Source: Poronia punctata (lineage: Eukaryota; Ascomycota; Sordariomycetes; Xylariales; Xylariaceae). Taken from it: a stretch of 64,000 nucleotides of DNA. Each line of letters starts with the position of its first letter. Position 1 is the stretch's first letter. The notes under the pieces are model-generated. The model was given only the letters and a program-made list of their open reading frames with translations. It did not search any database and had not been told where the DNA came from. Of this stretch, positions 1 through 12,613 are shown one piece after another. The position numbers and the translations under genes are program-made. The stretch is from NCBI GenBank assembly GCA_022579005.1, contig MU401543.1, positions 81,394 through 145,393 on the forward strand, in the 5' to 3' direction.

Positions 1-2134
1 CCGACAGGACCGAAGGAAACTTGAGTGCAATACATGCGCCTACAGTTGGATACGTATATATCAAAATACATCCTCGGATATATTTCCGAACAATAGGAGA
101 CACCACGGCATAGCACCAGACCGACCAGAAAGGCAGCTTGTCGCAATCGATCGACCAGAACGAAGGTTTCAGAAAGTTTATTGATGGCCCCAGGCTACCG
201 ATCAACCGTGAGCGCTAGGCCATCGACTTCACTGCTCCCATAGCCCCTACCAGTTCCATTGCGCATGCCGACTTCACATCCCACTCCCATCGAGCATAGG
301 CACAAACCCCTCGACAACATCGAAGTGTAGCAGCCGAAGTGTGCGCTAAGGAAGAAACTGATATTTGACGTCCCAGCTGACAAAAATGCTTCCCAGACCT
401 TCAACGCCGTTACTGACGTCTATTATCTGCTGGTGTGATCGTAACGTTCTAGCCCACGCCTTACGCCAAACTTATGTATATCCCACGAACTGGCGATTGC
501 AGATGAAATAGTCGCAGCCTACAGCCTGCAGGGCGCAGGGCGCAGGGCGCAGGGAGTAAGTATAACAGCCACGGTGCACGCGAGCATAGCGGACTCTAAT
601 ACGCACTGGTCGAAAGGAGAAGTAGTGACGAGTATATAGTAACCTAGCACTATATGTTCGCGCTGCGGCCGTACCTACCAGAGCCTACTCAATGCTAGCC
701 TACGCTGCGAGTCTGTACACGATGACTGGGTGAAACCGGTCGAATCTAAATCATCCTTGATAGAGCGCCCTGGGTTATACCAGAGCGGCTAGGGAATCAC
801 GCGCGATTTCCTAGATTCGCATCGCGAGTATTCAGCGCAGGTGGGATTATGATACGACACCGGCCATCACAAGGCGACGGAGTTGAGGCCCTCATTGAGG
901 TCGGCATCGGCAGCTTAGGCATGTCTGAGAAGCTGATCCGGCAGTCACATACACCCCGAGGTTGGTTTGAAGTCTAGGCCATCAGCGAAGGGGTCGATAT
1001 ACTAGGTACTATCCTGCCTGGCTACGACCTTTTTGGACAATCCGCGGTTGGGTTCGTCTGATTCTCAGGCAATGTATGGCACAGATTTTGCCCTACCTCG
1101 ATGTCTATCTTAAGTGGACGAGCTGGCGATGTGCGTACCTAGGGTTATCTCGCGGTTCTTTGAAGCTTCCCATGCAACACTTTCGTGTTACCTCACGGCT
1201 GTGTTCGGCGAGGGCCTACGCCAGCAGCTACTCATACGTACGTAGGCACGTACTGGATGGTGAGTCGGGGGATCAACTCCGTAGTCCAGCTCCTAGGCAC
1301 AAGTTCAACAGTGTGTTGAGCTAGTAGACGAGCGATTGGCCATGGAAAACAGGACCAGGCCTCGAGGACCGAGAGGCTTAATTAGGTGCGTCTCTTCCGC
1401 GGTATTCTGAAATGGAAAACACAACGTACTTCTCAAATCCGTCAGTAAAATAACTCAGAGGAAGGAAGCCAATGCAAATAAATCAGTAGGAAGGGCCCCG
1501 ACGACGTTTGTGATTGTTCCCATTTAGGATTGTTGGCTGTGATCCTGTCCAATAAAGAGGCCGTCTCAATCTTTTCTACGAGTAGGTAAGGTATTGTTAG
1601 GGCATCTGGGGCCAGCTAACCAAATCCCTGCACTCCTGTTTATCTCCCCATAGTTCCTTCCCTAGGAACATACTCACTCCTACGTCAGTCCCTACATGCA
1701 GATTTTACGTACACGTAGTAGACACATATTGGTGGTAGGAATTTCACATTTACGAAACCCATGTTTAGTTGTGTTTAGGAGTTGGTCCTTCCCAATCCTA
1801 GACAACGGGAAACAGAAACACCTGCAGTAGGCAAGCAGGTATTCTGAAAATCGGTCCATTTTCGTAAAAGGTAACCTTGCCACATCACCTCTTCGTTGCC
1901 CACTTTTGACTTTGTTCCGAATACCGTCTCCTATGCTACCCCGCCACCCGTGCTACTATTAATAAGAAACCAGCAAGGGCATATATATTGACTTTCCGAT
2001 CCCTATGTTAACCTAGAAACTCATACGCGACACTCAACCAATTTTTCTCTCTTTTACTCTAGGGTAAAGTGGATCCTACTACCACCTGGCCTAGCTCTCG
2101 CCTTGTCGTCCATCTCTTGAACTATTTCGCCGCA
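1..2134. other. no gene recognised (left edge)
   Basis: I see no reading frame here with a recognisable domain or convincing splice signals. The longest open frames (about 60-80 codons) have no family signature and are interrupted on all strands. The only structure noted is a short tandem repeat near 528-554. The last few hundred bases before 2135 include a pyrimidine-rich run near 2040-2060 and probably hold the promoter and leader of the epimerase/reductase gene. Confidence 0.6.
528..554. repeat. 7-bp tandem repeat (GCAGGGC)n
   Basis: The unit GCAGGGC is repeated almost four times without mismatch. It lies in gene-free DNA and has no evident function. Confidence 0.85.
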
Positions 2135-3191
2135 ATGACGGCCAATCGTTTTCTCATCTGGGGAGGTAGGGGCTGGGTGGCCGGTCATCTCGAAGGCATC
2201 CTGAAGAGCCAGGGCAAGGAAGTCTATATGACTACGGTGCGCATGGAGGACCGTGAAGCCGTCAAGGCCGAGCTTGACAGGGTCAAACCCACACACGTTT
2301 TCAACTGCGCTGGCTGCACAGGCCGCCCCAACGTCGACTGGTGCGAGGATCACAAAGAAGACACCATGCGGTCCAATGTAATCGGAACGCTGAACCTTAC
2401 GGATTGCTGCTTCCTTGCGGGGATTCATTGCACCGTTTTTGCTACTGGGTGTATCTATCACTACGACGACGCCCACCCCATTGGTGGGCCGGGCTATAAG
2501 GAGACCGACCCGGCCAATTTTAACGGGAGCTTCTATTCGGAAACAAAAGGACATGTTGAGGAGGTGAGTACAGTCTAGAATCCGTCTGCCACGTGGAGAG
2601 CAGCAGCATCCTCGTGAAGGGTAGCTGGGTAGCTGGCCAGGCGTACCCATCTACAAGCGCTATCCCCGTATTATACGTGCGGGTGTTATGTGTCGGTCCG
2701 TCGGAAAGTGCTCGGACAGACTCACTAATACATCTCGTCAGGTCATGAAGCATTATACGAACTGCCTGATTCTGCGCCTGCGCATGCCGGTTTCAGATGA
2801 CCTTCACCCACGCAACTTTGTCACGAAAATTAGCAAATATGAACGGGTGGTTGATATACCCAACAGCAACACCATCCTGACGGATCTTCTGCCCGCTTCT
2901 ATCCTCATGGCCGAGCATAAAGATACCGGTGTCTACAACTTCACCAACCCTGGTGCTATCAGCCATAACGAAGTGCTGACACTCTTCAGAGACATCGTCC
3001 GCCCCAGCTTTACATGGAAAAACTTTACGGTTGAGGAGCAAGCCAAAGTCATCAAAGCAGGACGAAGCAACTGCTTGCTGGACACTACCAAGCTGGAAAA
3101 CAAGTTGAAGGAGTATGGCTATAGCGTCCCCGAGGTCCACGAGGCCTATAGACAATGCTTTGAGAGAATGAAAGCCGCGGGGGTCGTATAA
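2135..3191 (+). CDS. NAD(P)-dependent sugar-nucleotide epimerase/reductase (UER/NRS-ER-like)
   Basis: Two exons (2135-2563 and 2742-3191, intron GTGAGT...CAG, phase 0) encode 292 residues. The protein is a short-chain dehydrogenase with an N-terminal Rossmann motif GGRGWVAG (about residues 9-16) and a catalytic YxxxK as YSETK near residue 136. Overall length and the motif-rich N-terminal half resemble the plant and fungal UDP-4-keto-6-deoxyglucose 3,5-epimerase/4-reductase, the second step of UDP-rhamnose synthesis from UDP-glucose. It would act in the cytosol. The partner 4,6-dehydratase is not in this window. The start at 2135 places the Rossmann strand directly after a short tail; the upstream in-frame codons (from 2069) look like leader. 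Substrate is inferred from family resemblance only; another NDP-sugar reductase such as an RmlD-like enzyme is possible. Confidence 0.82.
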
Positions 3192-4901
3192 TAACATCAC
3201 CAGCACGTATGGCTTGGCGTTTAGTACGCATCTGATAGGCTTGGTGTGTCTATATATAGGAAGATCTCGCGACCTTAGACGCAATGAAAATGGCCAATCG
3301 TCTGGTCTGATGAACAGAGACTAGGAACAAAAATAAGAAGAGCAAGTAGGGAGGGTTGCCCCTCGCTTACTTTATTGGAGTTCTCGGTGTTGCTAACACC
3401 GGGCAAAGGTTCCCATTGGCCTTGGGATCGTTCGCAACCTCATCTACGGAGCGTTTGTAGCCGCACTGCAAGAACTCTTGTCATTTCGGGCCAACACCCG
3501 GTACGCTGTTCCGATCTACCTATAGGTATTAGGTAGTGACATTCAAGGAACGGGCAATATATTGCCATATTGCCAAGCTTAAAGGCTCATCATCTCTTTG
3601 CGCACCGTCGAGCTTTACCCCTATTGTTCCGTCTGCCGTGTGGGCTATAACGGGCTCTGTTCATACTTACTTCGGCGGCAGGAGACTTCTCATCGGCAAT
3701 GCTACTCAATACAGGGCCACGGGCTCCCGAGACAAGAGTGGCGCCGAGAATCCTACACGTAATGATAAATACAGGACAGCGTGATTGAGTCGAGCTACTG
3801 GTCGGCGGAGACTTTCCCAGGCCCGTGATTTGAATTCCGGGATGTGTTTTGAGCAGCCAATACGAGGGGTTTTGTCTTGCGCATCGATAGGGAGGCAGGT
3901 GTCGAGTTCGGATTGTAGGTTTGCGTTGCGCGATTCAAGATCCCGTACGAGGAACTACGTCGGACCCTAGACACGCGAAGAGATCCTACGTGCCTTTTCG
4001 TAGTCGCACAACATTCCTCCAACAGTCCCTTGTAGTTCTCGGTGGTGGCATTGTCAAAGTCATTTTCTGGGAGGTCAAGTTCTGCCCTAAGCAGTACCTA
4101 GTTGCCGTGGCTACCAGCCCGTTTACACTGACTTATGTCTGATGATGGCAGGGCCGAAGCTTTTAGATCATGTAATGAATGGAGTGTGTTGAGGAGATTG
4201 TTATGTTAGGGGAGTCGTTGAATAGGAATCGAGCTTGGTCGTAGATTGTAGCAGATTGGATTCCTTATTGCCGAGACGCGTCCAAGATGTCGAGCAGTCA
4301 ATCAATTTAGAGGTAGGTACATCAGGTACTAAGTACATGTACCTAAGGTACATGATAAAATCACTGATTACCTGCATTGTACCGAGTACATGTACGTAGA
4401 TAGGTGCCTAACCTACCACATGCAAGTAAGCCTGTTGTACCCTGTTAACAAAATTCTAGGCGCAAACAGACAGCGTCATATGTCATCGGCAGGTTGTCTC
4501 CGGTCAAGTCGACAGACCTAACCTACTCGTACATATTTTAGTCTACCTACCTAGGTATCCTTACATATCACAGGCCTGCACATATTCAACCTAAGTGGCA
4601 GACTTTACGTTTACATATCTGCCATCCATTTCTAGTCTCACTCTCTTTTTCTTCCTGTTGTGACTGTGTTTATTCTGTTTGCTGTAAGAACTCAACACCT
4701 GCAACCTACACATACAGGGCGACAGTCTTGGATCTACTTAGCTGCTTTGCGGTTGGCGGCGGGTACCGTATATGGCTACAACCAAATTGCCGGCCCCTCC
4801 AAAGAAAATATTTACCACCTCCATTCTTCGGCTTCGCGGCAATCCCCCGACGCAATAAAGCACGGTTGTTCATCCCGCCGCTCCTTAAAAAATCACTCAG
4901 T
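3192..4901. other. intergenic, no gene recognised
   Basis: Short open frames only, without domains. The stretch 4310-4440 is rich in TAGGTAC/GTACATGTAC-type repeats, a low-complexity style that recurs in intergenic DNA throughout the window. The final ~250 bases upstream of 4902 are pyrimidine-rich and likely form the promoter and leader of the DnaJ gene. Confidence 0.6.
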
Positions 4902-6622
4902 ATGGTTGTTGATACGGCATACTACGACGCCCTCGGAGTCCAGCCGACGGCGACCGAGCTCGAGATAAAAAAGGCCTACCGCAAGTTGGCCATCGTCCAC
5001 CATCCGGGTGCGCACTCTTTCCCCGTGCATGTTACAGGCCGTCAATGGCCCTGTGAGATCCACGCGTATGTGCCCGTCCCCGCACAACTGACCTGGATCA
5101 TCTACTACAGACAAGAACCCAAACGACCCCACCGCGCATGAGAAATTCCAGGCCATCGGTGAGGCGTACCAAGTCCTGTCGGACAAAGACCTGCGGGCAG
5201 CCTACGATAAATATGGAAAGGAGAGTGCCAAGCCGGGCGAGGGCTTCGTCGACCCTGCCGAGTTCTTCAGCAGCATCTTTGGAGGTGACGCTTTCGTTGA
5301 TTGGATTGGCGAGATCAGCTTAATGAAGGATCTGAATACTGCTATGGACATCACCGCCGACGGTCAGGAGGATGGTGAATTCCCCGGTACCGAAGATGCC
5401 ATGCGCGAGAGTGCCAAGGACGCCGCCGATGCCGACAATACGACCGAAACCCCTCAGGGCCAGGCCTCGTCGGTTCCCCCACCTACCGTTGTTGTCGAGG
5501 ACGAGTCAGAGAAGCCTGCCACCTCCACCACGCCTCCAGCCGCGGATGCGACGACAGCTGACGCCGCAGCCGGACCTAGCGCACAACCCCGTCAGCCGTC
5601 TCCTTCGCCCAGCGCTTCCGGAACCTCGGCTCGATCCAAGCACGCCATACCTATCCGGCCTGCACTTATGGACCGTGCCTCGGACGAGGCGCAGATGGCC
5701 GGCCAGACGGAGGAGGAGAAGGAGCTTCGAAAGAAGGAAAAGAAGAAGGGCGGCCTGACCAAGGAGCAGCGAGAGAAGCTCGCGGCTTACGAGGCGGAAC
5801 GAGCGAGAGTGCGCAAGGAACGAGTTGACACTCTTGCGCGGAAACTGGTGGACCGGATATCCGTGTGGACCGAGACAGACAAGGGGCCCGACGTTACCGA
5901 GGCCTTCCGGGCGAAGACGGTTCTAGAGGTTGAGAACCTCAAACTAGAAAGCTTCGGCCTCGACATCTTGCACGCCATCGGCGCCGTTTACTTTTCAAAA
6001 GCGACCGGCTTATTGAAATCGCAAAAATTCCTCGGCATCGGCGGCTTCTTTAGCCGCGTCAAGGAGAAGGGCACATTTTTGAAGGAGACATGGAACACCA
6101 TCTCCTCGGCCATCGACGCGCAGCAGACCATGGAGGAAATGGCTCGCATGGAGGAGGCTGGAGGTGAGGACTGGACCGACGAGAAGAAGACGGAGTACGA
6201 ACGCAAAGTTACCGGCAAGATCCTAAACGCTGCTTGGCGCGGTAGCAAGTATGAGATACAGGGCGTATTGCGCGAGGTCTGCGACAGCGTGCTCTACGAT
6301 AAGAAGGTGCACCTTAACAAACGTTTAGAGCGCGCCCAAGCCCTTGTTATTCTTGCAGAGATTCTGACCAAAGTAAGTGAACGGACTCGCTTCACGTCTG
6401 TCTCTATTGTTCCCCTCTATACAATCATTTTACGATAAAGTTGAAGCTAACAGGTATGATTTCCAGGCACAAAGATCTCCCGAGGAAGAGGGCGACTACA
6501 TGGCTTTTGAACAGCTAGTCGCCGAGGCAGCCATGAAAAAGGAGAAGGAGCCCAAGAAGAAGGGCAAGGATAAGGAATCGAAGAAACGGGCTAGTAGTGA
6601 GGCCGGAACGGCCGAGACGTAA
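4902..6622 (+). CDS. DnaJ co-chaperone with DnaJ-X domain (Caj1/Djp1-like)
   Basis: Three exons (4902-5007, 5111-6372, 6467-6622) encode 507 residues. The N-terminal J domain begins at residue 5 and carries the HPD triad at 34-36, which stimulates Hsp70 ATPase; the first intron falls inside the codon for its aspartate. A low-complexity Ala/Pro/Ser/Thr region (about 130-230) is followed by a basic coiled segment and a DnaJ-X region (about 260-455) with alternating hydrophobic and charged helices. The C-terminus is Lys-rich. The order J domain - linker - X domain matches the yeast Caj1/Djp1 class, which assists membrane or peroxisomal protein import. The last acceptor is the CAG at 6464-6466, because the nearer CAG at 6451-6453 breaks the frame. 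Which yeast paralogue it matches cannot be told from this. Confidence 0.9.
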
Positions 6623-8073
6623 GGCTTATTATAGCCCCCTCCCCCCTTCAGAAATGGAACTACCTAGACCGACTAGAGCGGCCGTGAAAGAAGTTGCTGA
6701 GCAACAATTGCAAATTTCACATCGAAGCTGATCTGACGCCCCTCCCTCCGAACCACGAGCGACGGGTAGAAAGTGCAGGCCCCCCCGAAATATACCTCCG
6801 CGTGGGAATTAATCCTCCATCAGGATTGAATGAATGCCCGGTGTCTGCTTTTTTTTGAAATAATCATAGACAACGAACGAACGTTTTCTCCCCTCAACCC
6901 TCGAATCAAGTACGAATAGGGGTTTTTTTTTTTTTTGGAAATAGACATTTAATCATCACTCATTAATAAATATACCTCACAGTTCACTGCATATCTATTT
7001 CTGCTGTCCTGGCAAGAAGTGGAAATCACTCCATGCATGCTGTTTGCTTTTTTCTGTTACCTAGGGTAGGTAACCGCTTACGTGTAGCATTTATCCAAGT
7101 CGTCGGAACCGGATCCGGAATCGGAACAGGGGCCGGAACAGGGGCCGGAACCCGTGACAGGGTATTGTCCCGTCCCGTCCCTCCTTCCTTTTTTATTCGT
7201 ACAAATACAGTGATATGTTTTCATGTATGGCCCCATCATTACATATCACGACCGAACCCGGAAAAGAATGCGAATGGCTTGCCGAGATAGCAAAACATGA
7301 TTTCCCCTCTTTTTACTGGGTTGGACAGGAAGACGCAAAGAACAAATCGAATTTTTCTTTTCTTTTCTTCCGGCAACATCTAACCCCTATTCCTATGGCC
7401 GATTATCCGAAGAGATAAACATAGACAGTTTACCCGAATGCCATACAAGTCACTGCCCCCTCGATAAAAGGGGTAGCAAGTCGGTTCGATTTAAAATGGT
7501 CATCTCTCGTAAATTTATCAAGTTCTCTGGATATAATACAGGAACACAGGGGAAGTCCCCCGTTTAAATGTAGCACGCGACCCGTCCTTCTATGTACAAC
7601 TTATCCACCGTCTCAACTCTCAAAAAGGTGCCACGTCGTCTAGGGAGGGTATGTATAACCACTAATGTTCACTCCCTGCTGGACGGGTGGGATTGGGGGG
7701 GTATCACTGCTGGGGAAATTCATGGCAAATGAAAGAAAAAGAACAGAAGAAGAAAAGAGAATAGTGAGGGGGAAATGATCGAATCCCAGTCGTAGGCGAT
7801 TGTGGATTGAAATGACCATTACAGCTCCCTAGGATCAATCCATGATTCTGCCCTGGAGATTTTGTTGATGGTACAATTTTGGTCACAAAAGAAAAGGGGT
7901 GCAGCCCGAAGAAAAAAAAAGACCAAAACCAATACATTTAAACCCGCCTCCCAAATGGTATATGAACGCCGTTTCTGTCGTGCTGTATGCTTATGCGCCG
8001 ATCCTGAACTGCATGTAACTCGATAAATGTGCCGTAAAGAGTGGCGATCGCTTTCCTTAAAAATGACCCTAGG
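6623..8073. other. intergenic between two gene 3' ends
   Basis: The DnaJ gene and the minus-strand coiled-coil gene converge here. The region holds homopolymer runs (T near 6850 and 6920-6935, A near 7912-7920) and a small GGAAC-type repeat at 7104-7152. No coding feature recognised. Confidence 0.6.
7104..7152. repeat. imperfect CGGAAC/GGGGCCGGAACA repeat
   Basis: Variations of CGGAAC occur in series, including two perfect copies of a 12-mer GGGGCCGGAACA. It lies in the convergent intergenic region; no function can be assigned. Confidence 0.7.
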
Positions 8074-10148
8074 TTAGGGCTCTATCGGAATATTCGTGTT
8101 GGTCGATTTGCAATCCCCGGGAAGCTCTATACCGCTGTCTCGGTCTTGAGCTTGTGTACCCCACCCTGCCGACGGCCCTAGAGCGTCTGCGGACTCTATA
8201 GATTGCTCAAGGTTGTCGTCTGTTGTAATCGGTTCGTGTACGAATGCTAGCTTGGTGTATTCCTCTTCTTCGTCCAAGGGATCGAGCACTCTACCGCCCA
8301 GATGTACGTCGCTAGCATTCACTTTATATTCGAGTGCCTTTTTCCCGTCCCTGATCAGATCTTCTGTCCAATCAAGACATCTCTTGATGCTCTGGTTGAT
8401 CCTCTGCGAGTCGGCGAGAATTTGCTGGTGTTTAGACAAGTCAAGGTTCAATCGGTCTTCATCTTTCTGACGATGTTTCGCATCTTGCTCCTCTAACGTG
8501 CCCGGACTCAAGTCACACGATGCAGAGTCGCTGTCCGATAAAGAGTCGTTTTCTATACCCAAATCCGGATCCTCTTCACCAAGGTCCGATAGTCCTAGCG
8601 ATTCTGACCCCAACTCCGACGTCGAGAACGTAGAGCCTACGGACAGGCGACCGGAACGGGAAAGACGGCGAAACCGCCGAAGTTCCTGCGCCTGTTTGCG
8701 GAGTTGACGCTCCAGAGTCCGATTGATAGCCTCCAGCGAAGCATTCCTAATCTGTAGGTCTTGGACCTTCCTTTCCCTTCTAGCATTGGCGATTAATTCC
8801 GTCAGTGGGTCCGTGGATGAGACAGCTGACTTGGTCGGACTTTGCAATCCGGGTTCGTCATCCTCGAGTGGGGTTATCTCTTGCTCCTCGATTTCCTCTG
8901 CTGCCTGTATGATAGATGCTAGTGTTAATGGAGCAGGCCCGGTCGGCGGAAAGGTCTCAGCTGGGGGCAGAATAGGCACGGGAGAAGCCAAGGGCCTTAG
9001 GCCATCCAAAGATCCGTCAGCCTGAACGAGACTGCCAGAACGCGAATGGCCGCTGGACCGTGGCGTTGTTGCACCAGGCCGGCGCAGCCCAGCGGGGGAC
9101 GGTCCCAATGGCGGTGGTGTGACCTGGGCATGGGTAGCCGGAGTACTCTGAGGAGCAATGCCATTTCCGCTATATCTCTTGTACGGCTTGGTTGGAGAGG
9201 CAGGGCGTTGCGGTCCGACAGCCGAGCGAGCGGCAGAAAATGCAGGAATCACAGCAACTGTGGGGGCCTTTGAAGTGGTAGATACGGTTGGCCCTGACTG
9301 GTACGAACGTGGAGGCGGTCGTCTGCCTATGGTATTGTCCTGGCCCTGAGGCACACTTGGAGACCGTGGGGGTGATACTCCTGCATCTTTGTTCGACTTG
9401 TCCGGCGCAAGGTCGTTCCCATTGGCATAGAAGAAAGTCGGCCCTTTCGAAGGCACCGATTTCGAAGCGCTGGTGGGCCGCGCCGTCGGCTTTATGTCAC
9501 TAGCATGGAAGAATTTGGACTCTCGAGAACTTCTCCTCTCTGGGCTGACGGCGTTAAATGTAACCACAGGTTTCTTCGGCATGTCGCCCTGGCTCAACGG
9601 ACTCGAGAAAGGAAGGCTAGCTTTATATTCCCAAGACTCAAGGCGCTCGGTGTTCGGGGTGCCATTGGGGGTGCTGTTGGCGCTGTCGACACGGCTCTGC
9701 CTGGAGCCTGAGCGGGGGGTTATATTGCTGTTCAGGTGAGGGCTGAAGGCAATGGTAGAGTCGTCGTATAAGCCGCGGTTCGAAGTGGCGGTGTTACTGG
9801 TTACAGAGGCGGAAGGGCGTAATTGTTGTTGATTTTGTGGCGTCCGTTTAGGTACGGATGCAGTAGCAGCAGTAAGACTAGGCGTCTTGGGCTGGGGTTG
9901 GGATGGCCTCGAAGCTGAAGCTATCTTGGGAGTCAGGGGCGGACGATTGATTCCCCTCGCGGCCGTGGCACTGAGAGAGGGCATTTGCGGGCGTATTGTT
10001 GTGTTTGTTGTTGTGCTGGAGGAGGGGTTCGAAGAGTCGTAGCCCATCTTTCTGTCTTCCTTCAGGACGGGCGCACGCAGCGGGGCAACATCTTCATCTT
10101 GCAAGCAAGCTTCGAAAACTTTACGGATAGTCGTCTCCCAATATTGAC
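8074..10148 (-). CDS. Ser/Pro-rich protein with coiled coil, unknown function (5' end unresolved)
   Basis: One long exon encodes more than 680 residues. I do not recognise the family. The N-terminal two thirds are Ser/Thr/Pro-rich and probably disordered. A coiled coil with heptad-like Leu/Ile/Arg spacing starts around codon 435 counted from 10104 (motif LEAINRTLERQL) and is followed by an acidic Asp/Ser/Glu region. The first in-frame ATG is at 10047, but the frame remains clearly protein-like upstream to about 10148 (motif QYWETTIRKVF), where a CCCAG acceptor sits with a CTAAC-like branch point just before it. I therefore infer a small first exon beyond 10150 that I could not place. A cytoskeletal or scaffold role would fit the composition but is not shown. 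Confidence 0.75.
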
Positions 10149-11578
10149 CTGGGACTGACGGAGTCGGTGACGTTTGTTAGAGATATTTGTGGTAGCGGTT
10201 GGCTGCGACAACAGCCTAGGTGGTGGCAACGCTGAACTGGCACTGGGTTGTCCCTATGATAGCGTGGACATGTGGTGCTGTTTATTACGGGCCGTCAAGA
10301 TTGCTGCAATAGGGGGGTCTCTCCCTTGGCAGATTGGGTTGTTTCCCCTGGCACGGCCTGGTTCAGGTACGTGTAATTGTTTTGGCCCCGCTCTCTCGGT
10401 TGTTGACTGAAACCACTTGTGGTTGTTATTGTGTTGTTAGTGAGCTTTAGTATAATTAGGTCCCGTTATTGTCTCCTGTATAATGCTCTTAGATTGTCGG
10501 GTGGACAAATGATGTTATGTTGTAGGTTATCATGCGCTTTATTTGTTTTGTTTTGATATTCGAATTATTTTTGGGGTGTTTGGGGCTTCCACACCTAAAC
10601 CTAATAATGCTTGTACTTCTCTGTCTTGGCTGTCATTGAAGTTGCGTTCTGTGGGCCAAGCTTTGAGAGTCCACACAAAGGTACGCACGTAGATGCACGT
10701 ATTCTTACACCACTTCCTTGTAGCTAGTTCATGCTCGATTGAATGCACCTTGGTAGGCAGGGCAGCCGATTATGATGCATTCTGGAATTAGCTAAAATCT
10801 CAGCATCAAACAAGAATTAAGGAAGGGCTTGAAAGACCTACATGATTCTAAATGGGCATTAAGGGACAATTCTTCAACGAGCACCATTTCTTTGAATGGC
10901 AACATAATTTTGATACGGTACGTAAGTACCTACTATGTAGGTAGACATCTAGGCACCTAGGTGAGCTACTTTGTAGATTTGGGTGGCTGTATTTTCAGGT
11001 ACGGTAAACTGTACTCGTAAATGCTTCCCTCAAGCAAAATGCCTTCAACATATGCTATAGTTGCGCCTTCTTGATAGGATGAATTGGCTTGGAAACACCC
11101 AATTCCTGTCATCATCGCTTCTGCACGACTGCCCCAATATTCTATGGATTGCCTACCAAAAAAAAAAAATTTGTACACAGGTGTGTAATCGGAGCAACTT
11201 CTGACCCACCTAACAAGTAGGTAGTACGATAGGTACTTTAGCTATCGGCATCTGTTGTTTTCTACTTCTTTCACATGTCCTAAGGACCACGTCCTAACAA
11301 ACAAACGAACAATTGATCCATTTACGAGTACCTCTGAGGTTTCTTGTTGCAACATAGATGTATATCATACACATATGTAGGCATGTGCATAGGTCTTACC
11401 ACTTTTAAAGGTGACAGGTACTCGTAGGTATGTAGGTATTGTACGCGTACATTACTGTGTACCATCAACGCCCGGTCTTACTCGATCTAGTACTGTTACA
11501 TGATTAGCACCGACTCCCGGAGCCTCTCTTTCACAACTTTTGCCTCAACCTCGCACCAGCACCAAATAACGCAACGAG
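10149..11578. other. divergent intergenic region
   Basis: Separates the minus-strand coiled-coil gene from the plus-strand cytochrome b5-like gene. The first ~300 bases probably hold the missing first exon and promoter of the former. The motif TACTCGTA occurs at 11012 and 11419 among GTAGGTA repeats. No further gene recognised. Confidence 0.55.
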
Positions 11579-12613
11579 ATGGGCCTTCTGGGATGGTCGC
11601 TGGTTCTAGCCTCCGTGTTATACATAGCAATTCGCCGACCACCATTTCTCGTTGAAACCCTGAACTCATTATGTGGCGGAGCGCAGAAAATACAGCAAAC
11701 CCGCCCCGCGGGAGACGTCGTTCCTGGTGGTAGAAGTTCAAGTAGTGCCGCTCCGGTTCAGAACAAAGAAGACAATGTGCAATCAAGAAAGAAGCACTTG
11801 GAAGAGGCGCCAAACCCTGACGAAGACCCCGAAGCGCAAACAACGCCAAAAGCGACGGCATCGACAACGACGACGAATGGAACCATTCCCTCCTTCTCGC
11901 TATCCACCGATCCAGATCCGCCTCCTTCGGCCGCTGCCACTGCGCGCGTAGCCGACGCAGTACAGCCAAACGCTGCGCCGGTGCTCGCGCCACCGATGCC
12001 GCCACTCCCACCACAGATCACCGCACCGTCCCCGAGCATGGCGATGCCCCCGCCTCGTCTACCCGCTCTCAGCAATCCCGACGGGACCAGCAGCGGTGCC
12101 TCCCTCGCAGCGCCTTCACGTTCCGCGCAACTTCTGAACCGCTCGCGCCAAGCGCAATATACCCGGCAACCGGGTACATCAACGCTTGCGCCGCCGCCAA
12201 CACATAGTGCTAAGCCCACAGCGCCCTCGCGCAAAGTGACACTCGAGCCGGGTCACTCGCCTCTTGACTGGGCGCGTCTGGCCAACCACCCAACTGCCGA
12301 CTTGCGGGGTCTCGGTCCCGGCGCTCCGTATTTACGTGTGACGCCGAGCATGTTGAAGCAACAGACGGGTCGGCGCGGGAAAGACGCCTGGACTGCGCTC
12401 GGTGGACGCGTTTACAATATCACGCCGTACTTACCCTTTCACCCCGGAGGTGAACCGGAATTGTTGCGCGCTGCTGGACGCGACGGGACTAAGATCTTTG
12501 GCGAGATACATCCTTGGGTGAACTACGAGACCATGTTGAGCAGTTGCATGGTTGGCCTACTGGTGAATGAGACCGAGGCCCAGGGCACGGGCGATATGGA
12601 CGCTATGGATTAG
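11579..12613 (+). CDS. membrane-anchored cytochrome b5-like heme-binding protein
   Basis: A single exon encodes 344 residues. A hydrophobic N-terminal segment (about residues 3-19) should anchor it in a membrane. A long Pro/Ala/Ser/Thr-rich linker (about 35-250) follows, then a C-terminal cytochrome b5-like domain (about 258-334). The axial heme ligand motif HPGG starts at His288 and a second His lies at 311, a 23-residue spacing typical of b5 folds. The domain resembles yeast Irc21 and the b5 part of the CYB5R4 type. No reductase domain is fused. It probably passes electrons to a membrane enzyme at the ER, although the partner is unknown. The gene converges on NBS1, with 377 bases between their stop codons. 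Confidence 0.85.
   Translation: MGLLGWSLVLASVLYIAIRRPPFLVETLNSLCGGAQKIQQTRPAGDVVPGGRSSSSAAPVQNKEDNVQSRKKHLEEAPNPDEDPEAQTTPKATASTTTTNGTIPSFSLSTDPDPPPSAAATARVADAVQPNAAPVLAPPMPPLPPQITAPSPSMAMPPPRLPALSNPDGTSSGASLAAPSRSAQLLNRSRQAQYTRQPGTSTLAPPPTHSAKPTAPSRKVTLEPGHSPLDWARLANHPTADLRGLGPGAPYLRVTPSMLKQQTGRRGKDAWTALGGRVYNITPYLPFHPGGEPELLRAAGRDGTKIFGEIHPWVNYETMLSSCMVGLLVNETEAQGTGDMDAMD

Noticed and set aside
1076..1324. 82-codon open frame
   Set aside because: No domain, no neighbour-like codon use, no splice extension; typical of chance frames in gene-free DNA.
11758..12234. 158-codon minus-strand frame inside the cytochrome b5-like gene
   Set aside because: It is an antisense shadow of the Pro/Ala-rich linker, with Gly/Ala-rich composition that follows from the sense codons.
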